The notes under the pieces were generated by a model that made no database searches, was not told the origin of the DNA, and saw nothing but the letters and a program-made list of their open reading frames with translations. From contig CM048840.1 of the NCBI GenBank assembly GCA_026545765.1, forward strand, positions 6,483,765-6,547,764: a stretch of DNA of 64,000 nt, read 5' to 3'. The position numbers and the translations under genes are program-made. Source of the stretch: Plantago major (lineage: Eukaryota; Streptophyta; Magnoliopsida; Lamiales; Plantaginaceae). Positions 11,408 to 22,204 of this stretch are shown here, piece after piece (within the stretch, counting starts at the first letter, position 1; every line of letters starts with the position of its first letter).

Positions 11408-11636
11408 CAAGGGACAAGTCGACATAGATCCCTGACACCATAGGATTTTTCCCCTTGGGTTTCCTATAGATATTCCCATCCAGATCATTTATGAGGTGTG
11501 CATTCAATATCGAACCACTTATATCCCAGTCCTCCCAAAACACTCCCCTCAATAGATGCGTTGATTCATAATTGGACTTGTCTAGGGTAAGCTGGTTAAA
11601 AGGTTTAACCCTTCCCCTCTCCTTCATCCAAACGGG
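11408..11636 (-). pseudogene. Unidentified gene fragment, part 1
   Basis: The minus-strand frame is open through this stretch and contains HLLRGVFWEDWDISGSILN and GNIYRKPKGKNPMVSGIYVD. I do not recognise the protein. Its left side abuts the CACTA insertion (TSD CAA at 11408-11410). Its right side meets the truncated leader of the next CACTA element at about 11637, so both edges are disrupted. It may be a host coding fragment or part of another element. Confidence 0.4.
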
Positions 11637-12459
11637 TTCTTCTTCCCCATTTCTGTTCTGCCTTCTTCTTTCTCCTTCTCTTGCCATTTTCGCCCAAATT
11701 CAAAGTCCGACCAAAACTCAACCATTCCGGCTAATCTTGGACTCTTTTCGAAGATCGTGGGACAAGGAACTCGGGTGGTCCATCAATTTCATCTTTCTTC
11801 GGCTAATTTCTCCGTAATCGAAGGTATTTTGGCTAAAACCGTTACTTTTTGAAATTTAAAAATTTTGTTAATTTCGACTAGTTTGAGCAATTGTATGTTT
11901 TTAAGAAGTATGTAGTAGCTAGTTTAGCTTATATTACGTATTGTGTTAACTTTCAAATGTGCAATTGATATATTTATTGTGAAATTGAATTGTTAGTATA
12001 ATGTTAGGATGATTGTAAGTATGTAGGGTATTTAATTTGATATTTTCATATATGTACTAGGATTAGGAAGATTTAATTGTGTGTTTGGGGACAATTTGGT
12101 GATTTTAATATAATTTTTTCGTATTAACATAAAAATAATTACTACTATTTCATCTACAATTTGTAATATTAATAGTTAAATGGAAATTTAAAATTTATAA
12201 AAATTAATTTTAATCGTAAAATGCATGTAATTCATAAAATTCTTAACGTATTATAATTAAGAATGTAATTGTAATGAATCTAAATACGTAATGCTATACA
12301 TGTAATTATAAATCTAATAAATTTAGACGTGTCAGGTTAATTATCCAATTATGAATCCCGATCGTTCATGGATGTACGTGTCAAATGTATATGTTTTACA
12401 TGCAAATTCACGGTAATTTACTAACACATTTTTTCTCTATTTGTTGTATGTTTTTGCAT

Positions 12460-13936
12460 ATGCCGCGGTTTAGGAGACCTACATACCGTCCTCCGTGTCA
12501 GTGGGATCCACAGTGGTTACAGTGCAAAGACACCACCCAGTGGAGCGAGTAATCCTTATATGGGCTTTGATATTGGTGGGAGCAGCCAATTTACGCATGT
12601 CTGGGCTGACTAACCCCCTGACGATTGCCCCTTTTTAGTTTTGACACCCGGTGCTATGTGGAAGGGGAAGCCGGTGTTGTTCTCCAACGGCCAGACACAG
12701 TAAGTACATATTATGCATTTGTAGAACATAACTTAAGACAAGTATATGTCACATACCATTGATTTAACTATATATATACTAATGAATATTTATTTCTTGT
12801 CTTTCTCATTGATAACAGTTTTTGGCTCCCTGATGCTTCCGGTAACCTGACTGACATTTTTAGGGGCAGGAGGGAGTTACCTGGCGCTGGCGGCGAGAAG
12901 CGGTCACATGTATCGGAAGGGATGAAGGCTTTTTACTTCGATGAGTTGCGGGTAAGCTTAAATGTTACAGTGCTTTATTTGTTGTTTTTAATCGTTGTGT
13001 TAATGTGTGTGGTATGTTAGCCACTATATGTGAGTGGTAGCCACTAAACTTGGGTGATATGTTAGTCACCATTGTGTTAGTAAATTTTAAGACAATCTGA
13101 GTGGTATGTTAGCCACTGAACTTGAGTGATATGTTAGTCACCATTAATGAACTTGTTGCATGTGTTATCTTTAAATTGTTGTCTTCATTTACCTTGTGTA
13201 ATTTCTATGTTGTGTGGAATTGTTGTAGAAAACCTACTACATTTCCAATGCCCTGCTTCCCCAGTTGTGGTCGGTTTTCGAGAGGCTAGGCTCAGACCTC
13301 TATAAGAAAATGGTTCATGCTGCGAAAAAATGTAGAGACAAGGGCACTAAGCCATCGTTTATAGGGGATGAGGAGGCGATTGGTGGAGTAATCTTGAAGG
13401 AACCCTTGTCGTGGATCAAGGCAAAGAACAGAGAGAACTGTTGACCGAATCGATGATAATGAGCACTTCCAGACACCATTATGGGTCGCGAACTGTTGTT
13501 ACGGATCACCAGATGGCGGTTAGTGTATATATATTAATTACTTACTACTTGTGTTTTTTGCTTTCATTATCCGCTGTGGAAGATGATTTATATGTTTTTT
13601 GCTTTCATTTCTACCAACTTACTACTTGTTTGCATGTATGTTCTTTAGATCCAGGCTGGAGACCCCAAGACCGCGCTATACCACTTCAAGAAGGCTAAGC
13701 TGAAGGACGGCATTTGGGTGGACGAGAAGTCCAAGCGTTTTCACACAGGACCAGGTCCAGGAGATGATGACTCCTCTCCAAGAGGAGTTATCTAGAAACA
13801 AGGAAGAGATTGAGCAAATCAAGGCAGCTTACCAGCAAGTGCTTGAGAACCAGGCTCGTATGGCTCAGCAGGTGGATGCTTTGACCCAAATGATCTTGAT
13901 TACCCAACAACGACCGCCTCCTCCGGCCGATTCTTA
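12460..13936 (+). pseudogene. TNPA-like (Transposase_24 family) gene of the 11637-14474 CACTA
   Basis: The ATG at 12460 follows the deleted tnp2 remnant. Blocks in order are MPRFRRPTYRPP-like start (12460), an exon ending in AFYFDELR before a GT donor (about 12819-12950), an intron with the TGTTAGCCACT minisatellite, the exon with KTYYISNALLPQLWSVFE (13230-13520), the block TALYHFKKAKLKDGIWVDEK (about 13650-13740) and a C-terminal Q-rich helix ending at TAG 13934-13936. Several frame breaks occur: the start block meets stops near 12550-12600, and the last block is not in one frame with the previous one. It lacks the GLGSLG block present in its two relatives, so part of the gene has been deleted here. 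Confidence 0.65.
13008..13148 (+). repeat. Intron minisatellite (TGTTAGCCACT / TGTTAGTCACC)
   Basis: About three GTTAGCCACT-type units and two TGTTAGTCACC units lie in the intron after the YFDELR exon. This is the same place and the same motifs as in the other two CACTA elements. Confidence 0.85.
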
Positions 13937-14474
13937 GTTACATTGGATGTATGCTTATGTTGTTTATGCTACATATACACTATTTCATCTTCTGTACGGA
14001 TATTTAGTCTTCGGTTTGGATAATTTGTATTCGACGAATCTCTATTGTTAATTAATACAATTTAATTGTTTCGGGTATATTATCTACAATTATATTGTGT
14101 GAAAAACAGGTGAAATGTAAAACAGGAATTAAAATTTAAAAAAATAAAAAAAAACAGGTTTTTTAGCGATGGATAGGAATCCGTCGCTAAAAATGCCGAC
14201 TTTAGGCTATTTAGGGCTGGGACTTTTAGAGACGGGTTAGGAATCCGTCTCTAACAGTCCCAGCCCCAGTTAGGGACGAATAGTAATCCGTCCCTAAATC
14301 GCAACAGAAGGTCAACGGATTTACACGTCGTGAATTAGGATATCTGTCCCTAATTCGTTTGAGAGGCCCGTTTTTTAAGACGGACATCTCATCCGTCGCC
14401 CAATCCGTCGCTAATGGATTAGCGACAAATCGGGTGGGCTTTATCCGCCGCTAAAGCCCGATTTTTTTGTAGTG

Positions 14475-14834
14475 TTGTTCGCCTTATTCCGATTTAGCGG
14501 CGGATTGGCTTATCCGTCGCTATTTGCGACGGATATACCAATCCGTCGTTAAATCGAATTTTTTATTTATTTTTTTAATTTTTCTTTTTCACTTTAATTT
14601 TTAGTCAATCCTGATTCACGACGGATTAGTCTATCCGTCGCGAATTAGGGACGGGTATTTAATCCGTCGCGAATTAGAGACAGATTATTATTCCGTCTCT
14701 AATTCGAGACGGATTAGAGACGGATTGGCGACGGATTGAGCAATTCGTCGCGAATCCGTCGTTAAACTATAGCGATTCATCGCTATTATTACCCGTCACC
14801 AAATCCGTCTCTAAAACCGAACATTCTTGTAGTG
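14475..14834 (-). mobile_element. Detached CACTA 5' terminus, minus orientation
   Basis: This 360-bp block has subterminal repeats (ATCCGTCGC, GAGACGGATT) and ends in ATTCTTGTAGTG at 14834, followed by CAA. Its order of repeats, including AGCGATTCATCGCTAT, matches the minus-oriented element at 1-423. It begins exactly where the plus-oriented element ends (14474). The simplest reading is that one CACTA element inserted into another and the shared left part was later deleted. Confidence 0.75.
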
Positions 14835-16794
14835 CAAGTCATAGGTATTTTAGCCACGACCCTCAGTTATGAGTGAAAAGCATAGCAAAACTGTTTCAAC
14901 CATCTAGAACATAGTTTAGTATTTAGTGAGATTTTAACACCAGCCCTTTGTGGATACCCCAAATTAATGCTAATATGGTATTTACTAACATCTGGAGATC
15001 CAAATTGATAATTGATTGACCTATGGAACAGATCTAATTCAAAAATAACATACTATGTTTTTTTAAAATTAGTCACCGCCCTCTTTCCTTGTCTCTTTCT
15101 TTTCAAGACCTTAACGTCCAGGCGGGCGGCACCCACAAATCAATATATTGCATGTCGTTTCTCCATGAAAGGCTAAGACATTCGATCTCCACCAGTAAAA
15201 CTGGATTCAATGATCTTATCCACACACATTAATAATGGTAACAACGAAGTACAATATTTGCTGACTTGTAGCACCCTAGTACATCTTTGTTGGCCGGTTT
15301 GATTATAAACTACTGTTACAGATCCCATGAATTATGAGTCAGATTACTTTGATATCAATAGTATTAATCGAGAGTAACATTTGTTCCATTTGTATCAATC
15401 ACGTTTGTAATAGGAGAGATTGAAAAAAAACTATAAAAAATCTTTCCTAACATAAGCACAATTTTTTAATCGTTCTTTATATACCAAATATCTTACAATG
15501 CACTTTGTACTCACACGTATCTCAACGAGCATGATAATTAACTTGGTATTCTTTATAAATAACTATTCAAATTAAAAGTATTTGGTTTATATGCGTACCT
15601 ATATCAATCATTTTTATTACTTAAAATCGATCGATTACATTATAAACGCTCTGCTTGGAAATGACAAGAAAAACTAGAATGTAAGGCTTTCTTTATAATA
15701 CTAGTAATATGGGCATCCTAGTAATATTGACTACCTAGAATGTAAGTCACGATTAATTACAATAGTAAATTGGTTTAATATTTAAGTATTTGGATGAGGG
15801 TGCGGGATTATGTCATGATCAACATATAAAACATACACTAACCTCTGATTTCATCTAAATCATTGGTGCATTGCTGACAATTAGTAGTTGATGATGGTGA
15901 TTAACTAGGCAGCCATATAATATAATTAATCAATTACTAATTATATATATGTTCTTGTCACGTCTCATTCTTGACAACAACACATTAATTATTCTACGTC
16001 AAATATCACCTAAATGTATTTGGAGATATATGCATGACAGTTGACACTTGACAAAGTACCATCTGTTTTCTTGGTCGTTCGTATGTTGTCACATTTGTTT
16101 TAGTCGTTTTATATAATCAGAACAACTAATTGCAACAAAGCAACAACTAAGCTAATTGGTTATTGGGATTCACGGGCAGGTTATATTCTAACACTAAGTT
16201 GAATCCGGTGGCATAATCCTAAGTTTGTTGGACTTGCATTGACTCATGAATTCATCACATAGCTACCAAATTAACATTCACGATATCTTTGGAAATTGGG
16301 TGAAATCATACTTCACATTCCAAAATCAGCAACTGATATGGTGAAATCATATGCAATCAGCTATATGTATAACTTCGAACTTTAGACGAGATGAAAATTC
16401 TATTATGGTATAAGAGTAATTGATTAAGTATTCAAACTTTGATTTTAAATGAGATGAAATTATATTTACTATATATGTGTTTTTTAAAATTTTCTTAACT
16501 GTTGTGATTGAAATGACCAAAAATGTGGATAAGTTCCGGCCAGAACCAAGAGAGTTGTAACGAAATAGAATTTGAGAATTGGGATCTTCACAAGAAACAG
16601 AAAATGCAAGATATATATAGTAGTAGCTAATCCATTGTTATGACAGCTCTCGATCGTAACTTATCTTGTATGCTGATTGTGATAAGGAATAATTCGCTGG
16701 TCTTTGTTTTCCGATAGAAATTAAATGAATATGCCAAGATTATTTATCAAACCTAACATGCTTGTCACTTTCAAGCAAAAGTTTGATACTGTGA
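14835..16794. other. AT-rich intergenic DNA
   Basis: No gene, RNA or clear element end is recognised. Confidence 0.6.
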
Positions 16795-17055
16795 TTATGT
16801 CGTCTGTGTTAACATAAGCCACCAAAAAAAAAAGCCATCTAGCCGCTGAAAGGTCATGGACAAAATGAATGTCAAACGCGATGTGTTAATTTCATCGCAA
16901 GAATGCATGATAGGATGGAGAGCAAGTCTCCTAGCAACAAGATTGTCGCATAATAAGCGAGAGGGGGTGAGGCTACAAAGACCCCAAGTTCTCCATATAA
17001 GTGAAAAATCCAACAAACTTCGGTTGCGATGGAAGCTAAGGCACACTATTTAGTA
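16795..17055 (-). pseudogene. Ty1-copia polyprotein relic, RNase H region
   Basis: The minus strand carries the end of a Ty1-copia RNase H domain in pieces. One frame reads LASIATEVCW and then GELGV; the next frame continues SLTPSRLLCDNLVARRLALHPIMHS, which corresponds to the CDN catalytic block and the HxRTKHI region of copia elements. A further break follows before the THIEV-like part. No reverse transcriptase or LTR is seen around it. This is an old fragment. Confidence 0.7.
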
Positions 17056-17903
17056 TTCTTTGAATCTTTTTGGTTGGGATATGTCTTAATTTATAATCAA
17101 GATCTAAAACCCTCCGGAGTAAAAATTTATACGGAGACTGCACGGATCATCAACCAACCCTCTTTTAAGTAATATTTTGGAGTTCTGGTTATTCCCCGTG
17201 ATGGACTATCCCCTCACTCTTAGCTTGATGAATTGAATGCCTTGACATATTAGACGGCATTAGTGACTATTTCTCTCTCAATTTAGGATCTATTTCGAGG
17301 CTTGCTTTCGTGATCTAGAGTTAGATATATAGTCTTTGTGATGTTTGAACATCCCTCATGTCGGTCGTGATATTTTGCTTGAAGTTTCTTTAATAAAGCC
17401 TTTTTGCCGTTTAATAAAAATGACATTCAGCTTTCATAGAGAGCTCAAAATGCCATCTTGTTTCCGAGAATGCCGCTAAATGGGAGCCGATCTCATAAAA
17501 TGATATATGCCGAAGTAGATTTACAATCACGCATATCTCCACCAAAATTGGAGTTTGAGTAGCTATGCGGTGAGAGATAAGGACAAAGGTTTACGAAGCA
17601 ATAAACCATGACGTAAAACTGACTTCGTTTTTAAGACGCTTATCATTAGAAATTAAACAGACAGACAAACTGAGTTTGAACCAGAAGAGATAACACGAAT
17701 AAACGGAGACAAACGATCCTGACGTAAAACTGACTTTTATATTAGATAACGCAATAGTCGATTTATTGTGATTTATGGTAAAGATGTATGAGGTAAGTTA
17801 TTATATAGTACAATGTAAAATACATAACATCAAACAATTGGTAAAGTGTGGACTTGTGGTAACTGGTGTCCGGTATGGTCGAGTGTGTATATTTAGAAAT
17901 ACT
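17054..17903. other. Intergenic DNA
   Basis: No gene is recognised. TGACGTAAAACTGACTT occurs twice (about 17609 and 17720), marking a short direct duplication of unknown origin. Confidence 0.5.
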
Positions 17904-17930
17904 ACTAGTAATCCGTGACGATCCCACGGT
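17904..17930 (-). mobile_element. Helitron 3' terminus (hairpin plus CTAG)
   Basis: On the minus strand a stem CCGTG/CACGG (17925-17929 with 17913-17917, 7-nt loop) is followed after about 5 nt by CTAG at 17907-17904 and then T. This is the usual Helitron 3' layout. A closely similar end occurs at 63320, next to a Helitron helicase. The element would extend to the right; its 5' TC end was not located. Confidence 0.55.
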
Positions 17931-18279
17931 ATAGTTTACTTTTAACAATAAATAGAAAGGAGATGATAAAATAAATTGATCGGAAAAATAAGGTAGTCAA
18001 ATTTGTGTGAGCAACATTGATCGTGGTATCGATCGGTAGTCCTTCTTCATCCAATATTATATCATTGAGTGTTTATTTATGTTAACTATAAAAAATGTAA
18101 AAATAGGATCCTACCGTACCCGACCTATTAATTAGTAACATGTACATGTTTTAAAAGAAAAAATTTATCCCTCAAACGGAACCAAATTAAAATAAAATAC
18201 AAAGATATTAACATAATCATAGTATTGTTGTTAACAACCCGTGGTAGTATGCCTTCCACACCACAAAAAAAAAAAAATT

Positions 18280-18420
18280 ATACAAACATAATTTCATATG
18301 TTACGGTTGTTTTTCCAACCCCCGGTTCCCAACAACCTCGCGGTGGCCACCAATGACACAAAAATTGTTGTTCTACAAACATAATTTCACATGATACGAT
18401 TGTTTTTTTTTTCAAAACCC
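18280..18420. repeat. Two-copy tandem repeat, about 85 bp
   Basis: TACAAACATAATTTCATATG followed by TTACGGTTGTTTTT recurs as TACAAACATAATTTCACATG followed by ATACGATTGTTTTT. A third, weaker echo (TGTTGCGGTTGGG) lies near 18733. It may be internal to the Helitron whose 3' end is at 17904. Confidence 0.6.
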
Positions 18421-18435
18421 CCCTCTTCGAGCCCA

Positions 18436-18690
18436 TTATGGATGAAAGAGAGTTTCCCCGCCTAGAGAGTATCTCGCCATAACCCCCAAACGGCGGACCA
18501 CATGGAGATCAAGAAAGTACAGAGAAGATCGAAGACAATTTTTCCGCCTAGAGTATCACGGGTCGTTATGGAGATAAGATCGAAGAGAGTTTCCCTTCTA
18601 GAGAGTATCATATCCCCCAGGTCCGTTATGGATCAAGAGAGTAGAGAGGAGATCGAAGAGAGTTTCCCGCACTTTAGAGTATGTGATTCC
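18436..18690. repeat. Four-copy imperfect tandem repeat, about 60-75 bp
   Basis: Units start near 18438, 18500, 18565 and 18625. Each contains TTATGGATCAAGAGAGTA-like sequence, GAAGATCGAAGAGAGTTTCC and CTAGAGAGTATC, followed by a CCCCCAAA-like spacer. Purine-rich and moderately GC-rich. No coding role is apparent, although one frame is open for 72 codons. Confidence 0.7.
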
Positions 18691-18699
18691 CCCAAACAA

Positions 18700-20269
18700 A
18701 AAAAATGTAGTTTTTACTAACTTAATCATTAAATGTTGCGGTTGGGTCTTGTAGCAAAAGTATGGAACGGGTTCGAGTGTATGCCAGACCGGACCTGAAC
18801 ATCATTTTCGAACGGACTTGAATTCGGGTTGGATAGAACCAGTCCTTCCAGCCAGAAACCGTAGAGAAGAGAACCCTTATACCTCATCCTACCGATTGAA
18901 TCTTATACATAAAGAAAAGAAAATTGAAAGTCTTCACATGTAAAATGTTGTTGATAGACATGTAAAGATCAACACACCCCTAATTAGCTCACGTGTATCT
19001 CTTCTATCTTCTGGAACTGAAAGAGCACGTCTAGTACACGATTTATAGAATATTTTTAGAAGATTAGTTGAAGGGACTGTATCAAGCATAGAGCCAAATG
19101 TCCTCCTAACTGGATCCATGCCCATTAAGAAAATTCATATTCAATAGTAAACCATACAAACTGAAGGTATAAAATATAATTAAGCTTCATTGAACAATGA
19201 GCATCAAACCGGAATATAAGTTAAACCTTAGAGATCTCTATAAACATTTAAATTATAATCAAAGCTACTAAGTCGCAAGGTACTTTAGCCACATTTCGTC
19301 AATGAAAATACTAACTCAGCTAATTTACGTGATGGTGGAGAACAAACACGTGCTCAAGGTTAGTCTTCCTTATCCAAGTCGTGCAGTGTAAACTTTGACT
19401 CGGCATTTTCCGCATCAACCTCTGCCTATTAAGAATCACAAATAAAGGGTATTTCTCTCGTATCCAAGTCAAATAATATTTTACAACCACTCCAACCCCA
19501 TCTGATTGAGCCTATTGTCAAAAAAACAGAAATTAACATCAAATTTATCTTGATCCATATCGAATAAAAAAAAAAAACAACTCAAGAAGAATATGCGTAG
19601 CTGACTTTATGAAAGGCCATTGAAGTTGCCAGAGCCATAATTATGCTGCCAGAGCACTTAAATTTAATTTCCTAATTATTGTTTAATTAAGAGTGTTAAT
19701 CGTTGAATAAAAATTCTGAAAAATTAAAATGTAAGTTCTACAGCGTAATTAGAGAAAAGAATCTCAACCCCAAATTTTATCCCCATTTCATCTTTCCCTC
19801 TAAGTCAACTACTAACTATGGTAAGATTCCCTCACAACAAAAGATACAGACCATCAAGGATCTAGCAATTTTGTTTCCATCGGTTGTCGGTAGGGACCTG
19901 AAGGGGAAGACCAAGAAAAGATGATTTATTCTGGTTCATCTGAGTTTCCGAAAAGGGGATTTAGTTTTGGTTACCATGACTTCGGCTTAAGGGTTGATTA
20001 TTTGCAGGGTTGTTAGAAGATATTTTTGGTTTCTATTATTTCTGCCATGAAGCTTCATCCATTCCTGGTAGAGGATCTCGATTCTAGAGCTACCATATCT
20101 ATATTAACAAACGAAAAGAGGAGCGCAGGAATACAGTCGGATGATTCTCTGTTAATGAAAATCTTTATTAGAACAGAGTGTAGTCGTGTAGAGATTGATC
20201 CGATTCGGTAAATTCAAGGTGGATTTCTTCTCTTACTGTATACACCTACAACCACAACCATGTTCTATC
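18700..20269. other. Intergenic DNA
   Basis: Only short open frames without recognisable domains are found. No promoter or RNA gene is evident. Confidence 0.5.
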
Positions 20270-20322
20270 CACTACAAGAAAACAGGGTTTTAGCTAAGCC
20301 CCCTGCCGATCCGTCGCTAAGG
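20270..20322 (+). mobile_element. Solo CACTA 5' end fragment
   Basis: CACTACAAGAAAACAGGG starts at 20270, and one subterminal repeat (GATCCGTCGCTAAGG) follows before the similarity stops at about 20322. It lies about 70 bp left of the first recognisable viral sequence, so it may mark a rearranged edge of the endogenous virus. Confidence 0.7.
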
Positions 20323-20477
20323 CCTTAATAAATTCAGTGTTGAACATTTACTGTTGAAATTTCAACACTAAATTTCCACTATTATTGAACATTTTACCGG
20401 AAGATATTCCGATAACAGTGAAAATATTAGAACTGTTTTGCAGAATTTAAGATGCAAAACATTGACTAAATAGGGTA

Positions 20478-22174
20478 ATGGAATTACCTGAATGTAATAG
20501 TCCACATTGGAAATCAAAATTTATTGACGGACTTCCTGCATTATTTGCAGAAAGGGTTAGAAAAAATCTAAGAAAAGATAAAGCTTCTATCCCTTATGAA
20601 GATTATACTTATGGCAAGTTAATTGGAACTTGTATACAAGAAGGTTTAGCCTTATGCAATGAGATTAAATTAAACCAACAAATTAAAAGACAGAACTTGA
20701 AAGTGAAAGCCCAGTTGGGACAGTTCTGTGACCAATTTGGTATGGATGTACCATCCACTTCAAAACCTCATAAGTCGAAAGATAAGTCGGCTTATAAGCC
20801 AAAAAGGAAGAGACATTACTCTCCAAGAAAATTAGAAATCCGTAAACAAAGAAAAGAAGATAGAAAACGGATTAGAAAGAAACTTATAGTTTGCCGTCAA
20901 TGTGAAAAACTTGGTCACTTTGCAACAAATTGTTGGACCAAGCGAAAAATAAACAGATTAAAAGCTGATAATGATTTAAAAGAAACTCTCTCAAAAATAC
21001 TTTTAAATTCTGATGAAGAAAAGAGTATGGACTTTTCTGAAGATTCAGATACTTCTAACAGTACTGAAGAAGAGAACTTAAAAGCTCTTGATCAAGATTC
21101 AGTATTGTCTGATTCAGAGTCAGACTGTGAACCTTGTATACTTGGACAACCATGTATAAGAAAACAAGGAGACACATATAATGATAAATTCTTTAATAAA
21201 GAATTTTACAATATTCTTTCACAGTTTCAAGGAACTGATTTAAATGTTTTAGATGGTAATAATATTATCGAGTTTCTGAAAACAATTAAAGATCATGAGT
21301 TAAGATCTAAAATTATAGATCATATGGAAAATATTCCTAGTACTTCTTCGACTTTGCCAGAACCAATGGTTCTCCCGGAAGATTTCAAAAAAGATGAACC
21401 CTACTCTATGTCAGAAGTTTATAAACTTCTAAAGCAGAGAAGGACAGTGGAAACTCCTACTTCTACTCATGATTTAGAAATAGAAGTTGAAAACCTTAAA
21501 AAGGAAATACAGGTTTTAAAAAGAGAAAATAAATTAATAGACTATCGAGTTTCTAAACTTGAAAAATATACAAAAGAAACTGATCATTCTACTACTGGTG
21601 AATCAAGTCGAAGTAAACCAATTGCTCAACCTTTTGATTCACAAGTGGATGATAATTTTCTTTCAACCTTAGAAATGGTCATATCCCAAAAATGGTATAT
21701 CAAAGTTACCCTATTAATTGATGACTATTTTTCAAAAGAATTGACTGCTCTCATAGACAGTGGTGCAGATTTAAATGTCATACAGGAAGGATTAATTTCT
21801 ACAAAGTATTTTCATAAAACTACGCATACTCTTTCTTATGCTGGCGGAGAAAAAAATTAAATGTAAAATATAAGCTTCCTAGAGCTTATATCTGTATTAA
21901 TAAAAATTGTATTCAAACTAGTTTTTTACTAACGAAAGATATTTCTAATCAAGTAATACTTGGTACCCCTTTTATTTCAAAAATTTATCCTTTTACCCAC
22001 GTGAATAATACTGGTATTACCGGAACTTTTCAAGGTGGAAAAATCCAATTAAATTTTATTATGAAACCAGTTAATAGAATGTTACATGAGATGTATGATC
22101 ATTTGACCTTAAAGAAAAACCAGATGAATTTCTTAAAACAAGAAATAAATTCTTTGACTATTGAAGAAAAATAA
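20478..22174 (+). pseudogene. Caulimovirid polyprotein: capsid C-terminus and aspartic protease
   Basis: The first frame (20478-21860) covers a capsid-like segment and a strongly basic stretch (about codons 95-140). A zinc knuckle follows, CRQCEKLGHFATNC (C-x2-C-x4-H-x4-C, codons 139-152), then an acidic Ser/Asp/Glu-rich linker, a coiled-coil-like segment (about codons 330-365) and the protease active site LIDSGADLN near codon 430. The frame is lost by a one-base slip in an A7 run at about 21850-21856. The rest of the protease, including an ILGTPF block, is open in another frame to TAA at 22172-22174. The matching upstream capsid sequence near 20425-20465 has lost its junction, so the first ATG is not the native start. 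Confidence 0.8.
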
Positions 22175-22204
22175 CAAAATCCCAAATGACAAGGGAAAAT
22201 TAAA

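Larger units (their letters stand above)
11637..14474 (+). mobile_element. 5'-truncated CACTA element, plus orientation
   Basis: From 11637 the sequence matches the leader exon of the CACTA element at 24030 onward, but the CACTAC end and the 5' subterminal repeats are missing. Leader exon donor at 11823/11824, intron 11824-12335 with the conserved GACGTGTCAG acceptor, then ATG at 12351 opening MNPDRSWMY. The tnp2 frame ends almost at once, and the TNPA-like gene starts at 12460. The 3' subterminal repeats (14165-14460) and the terminus TTTTTTTGTAGTG end at 14474. The following bases are TTG. Confidence 0.85.
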
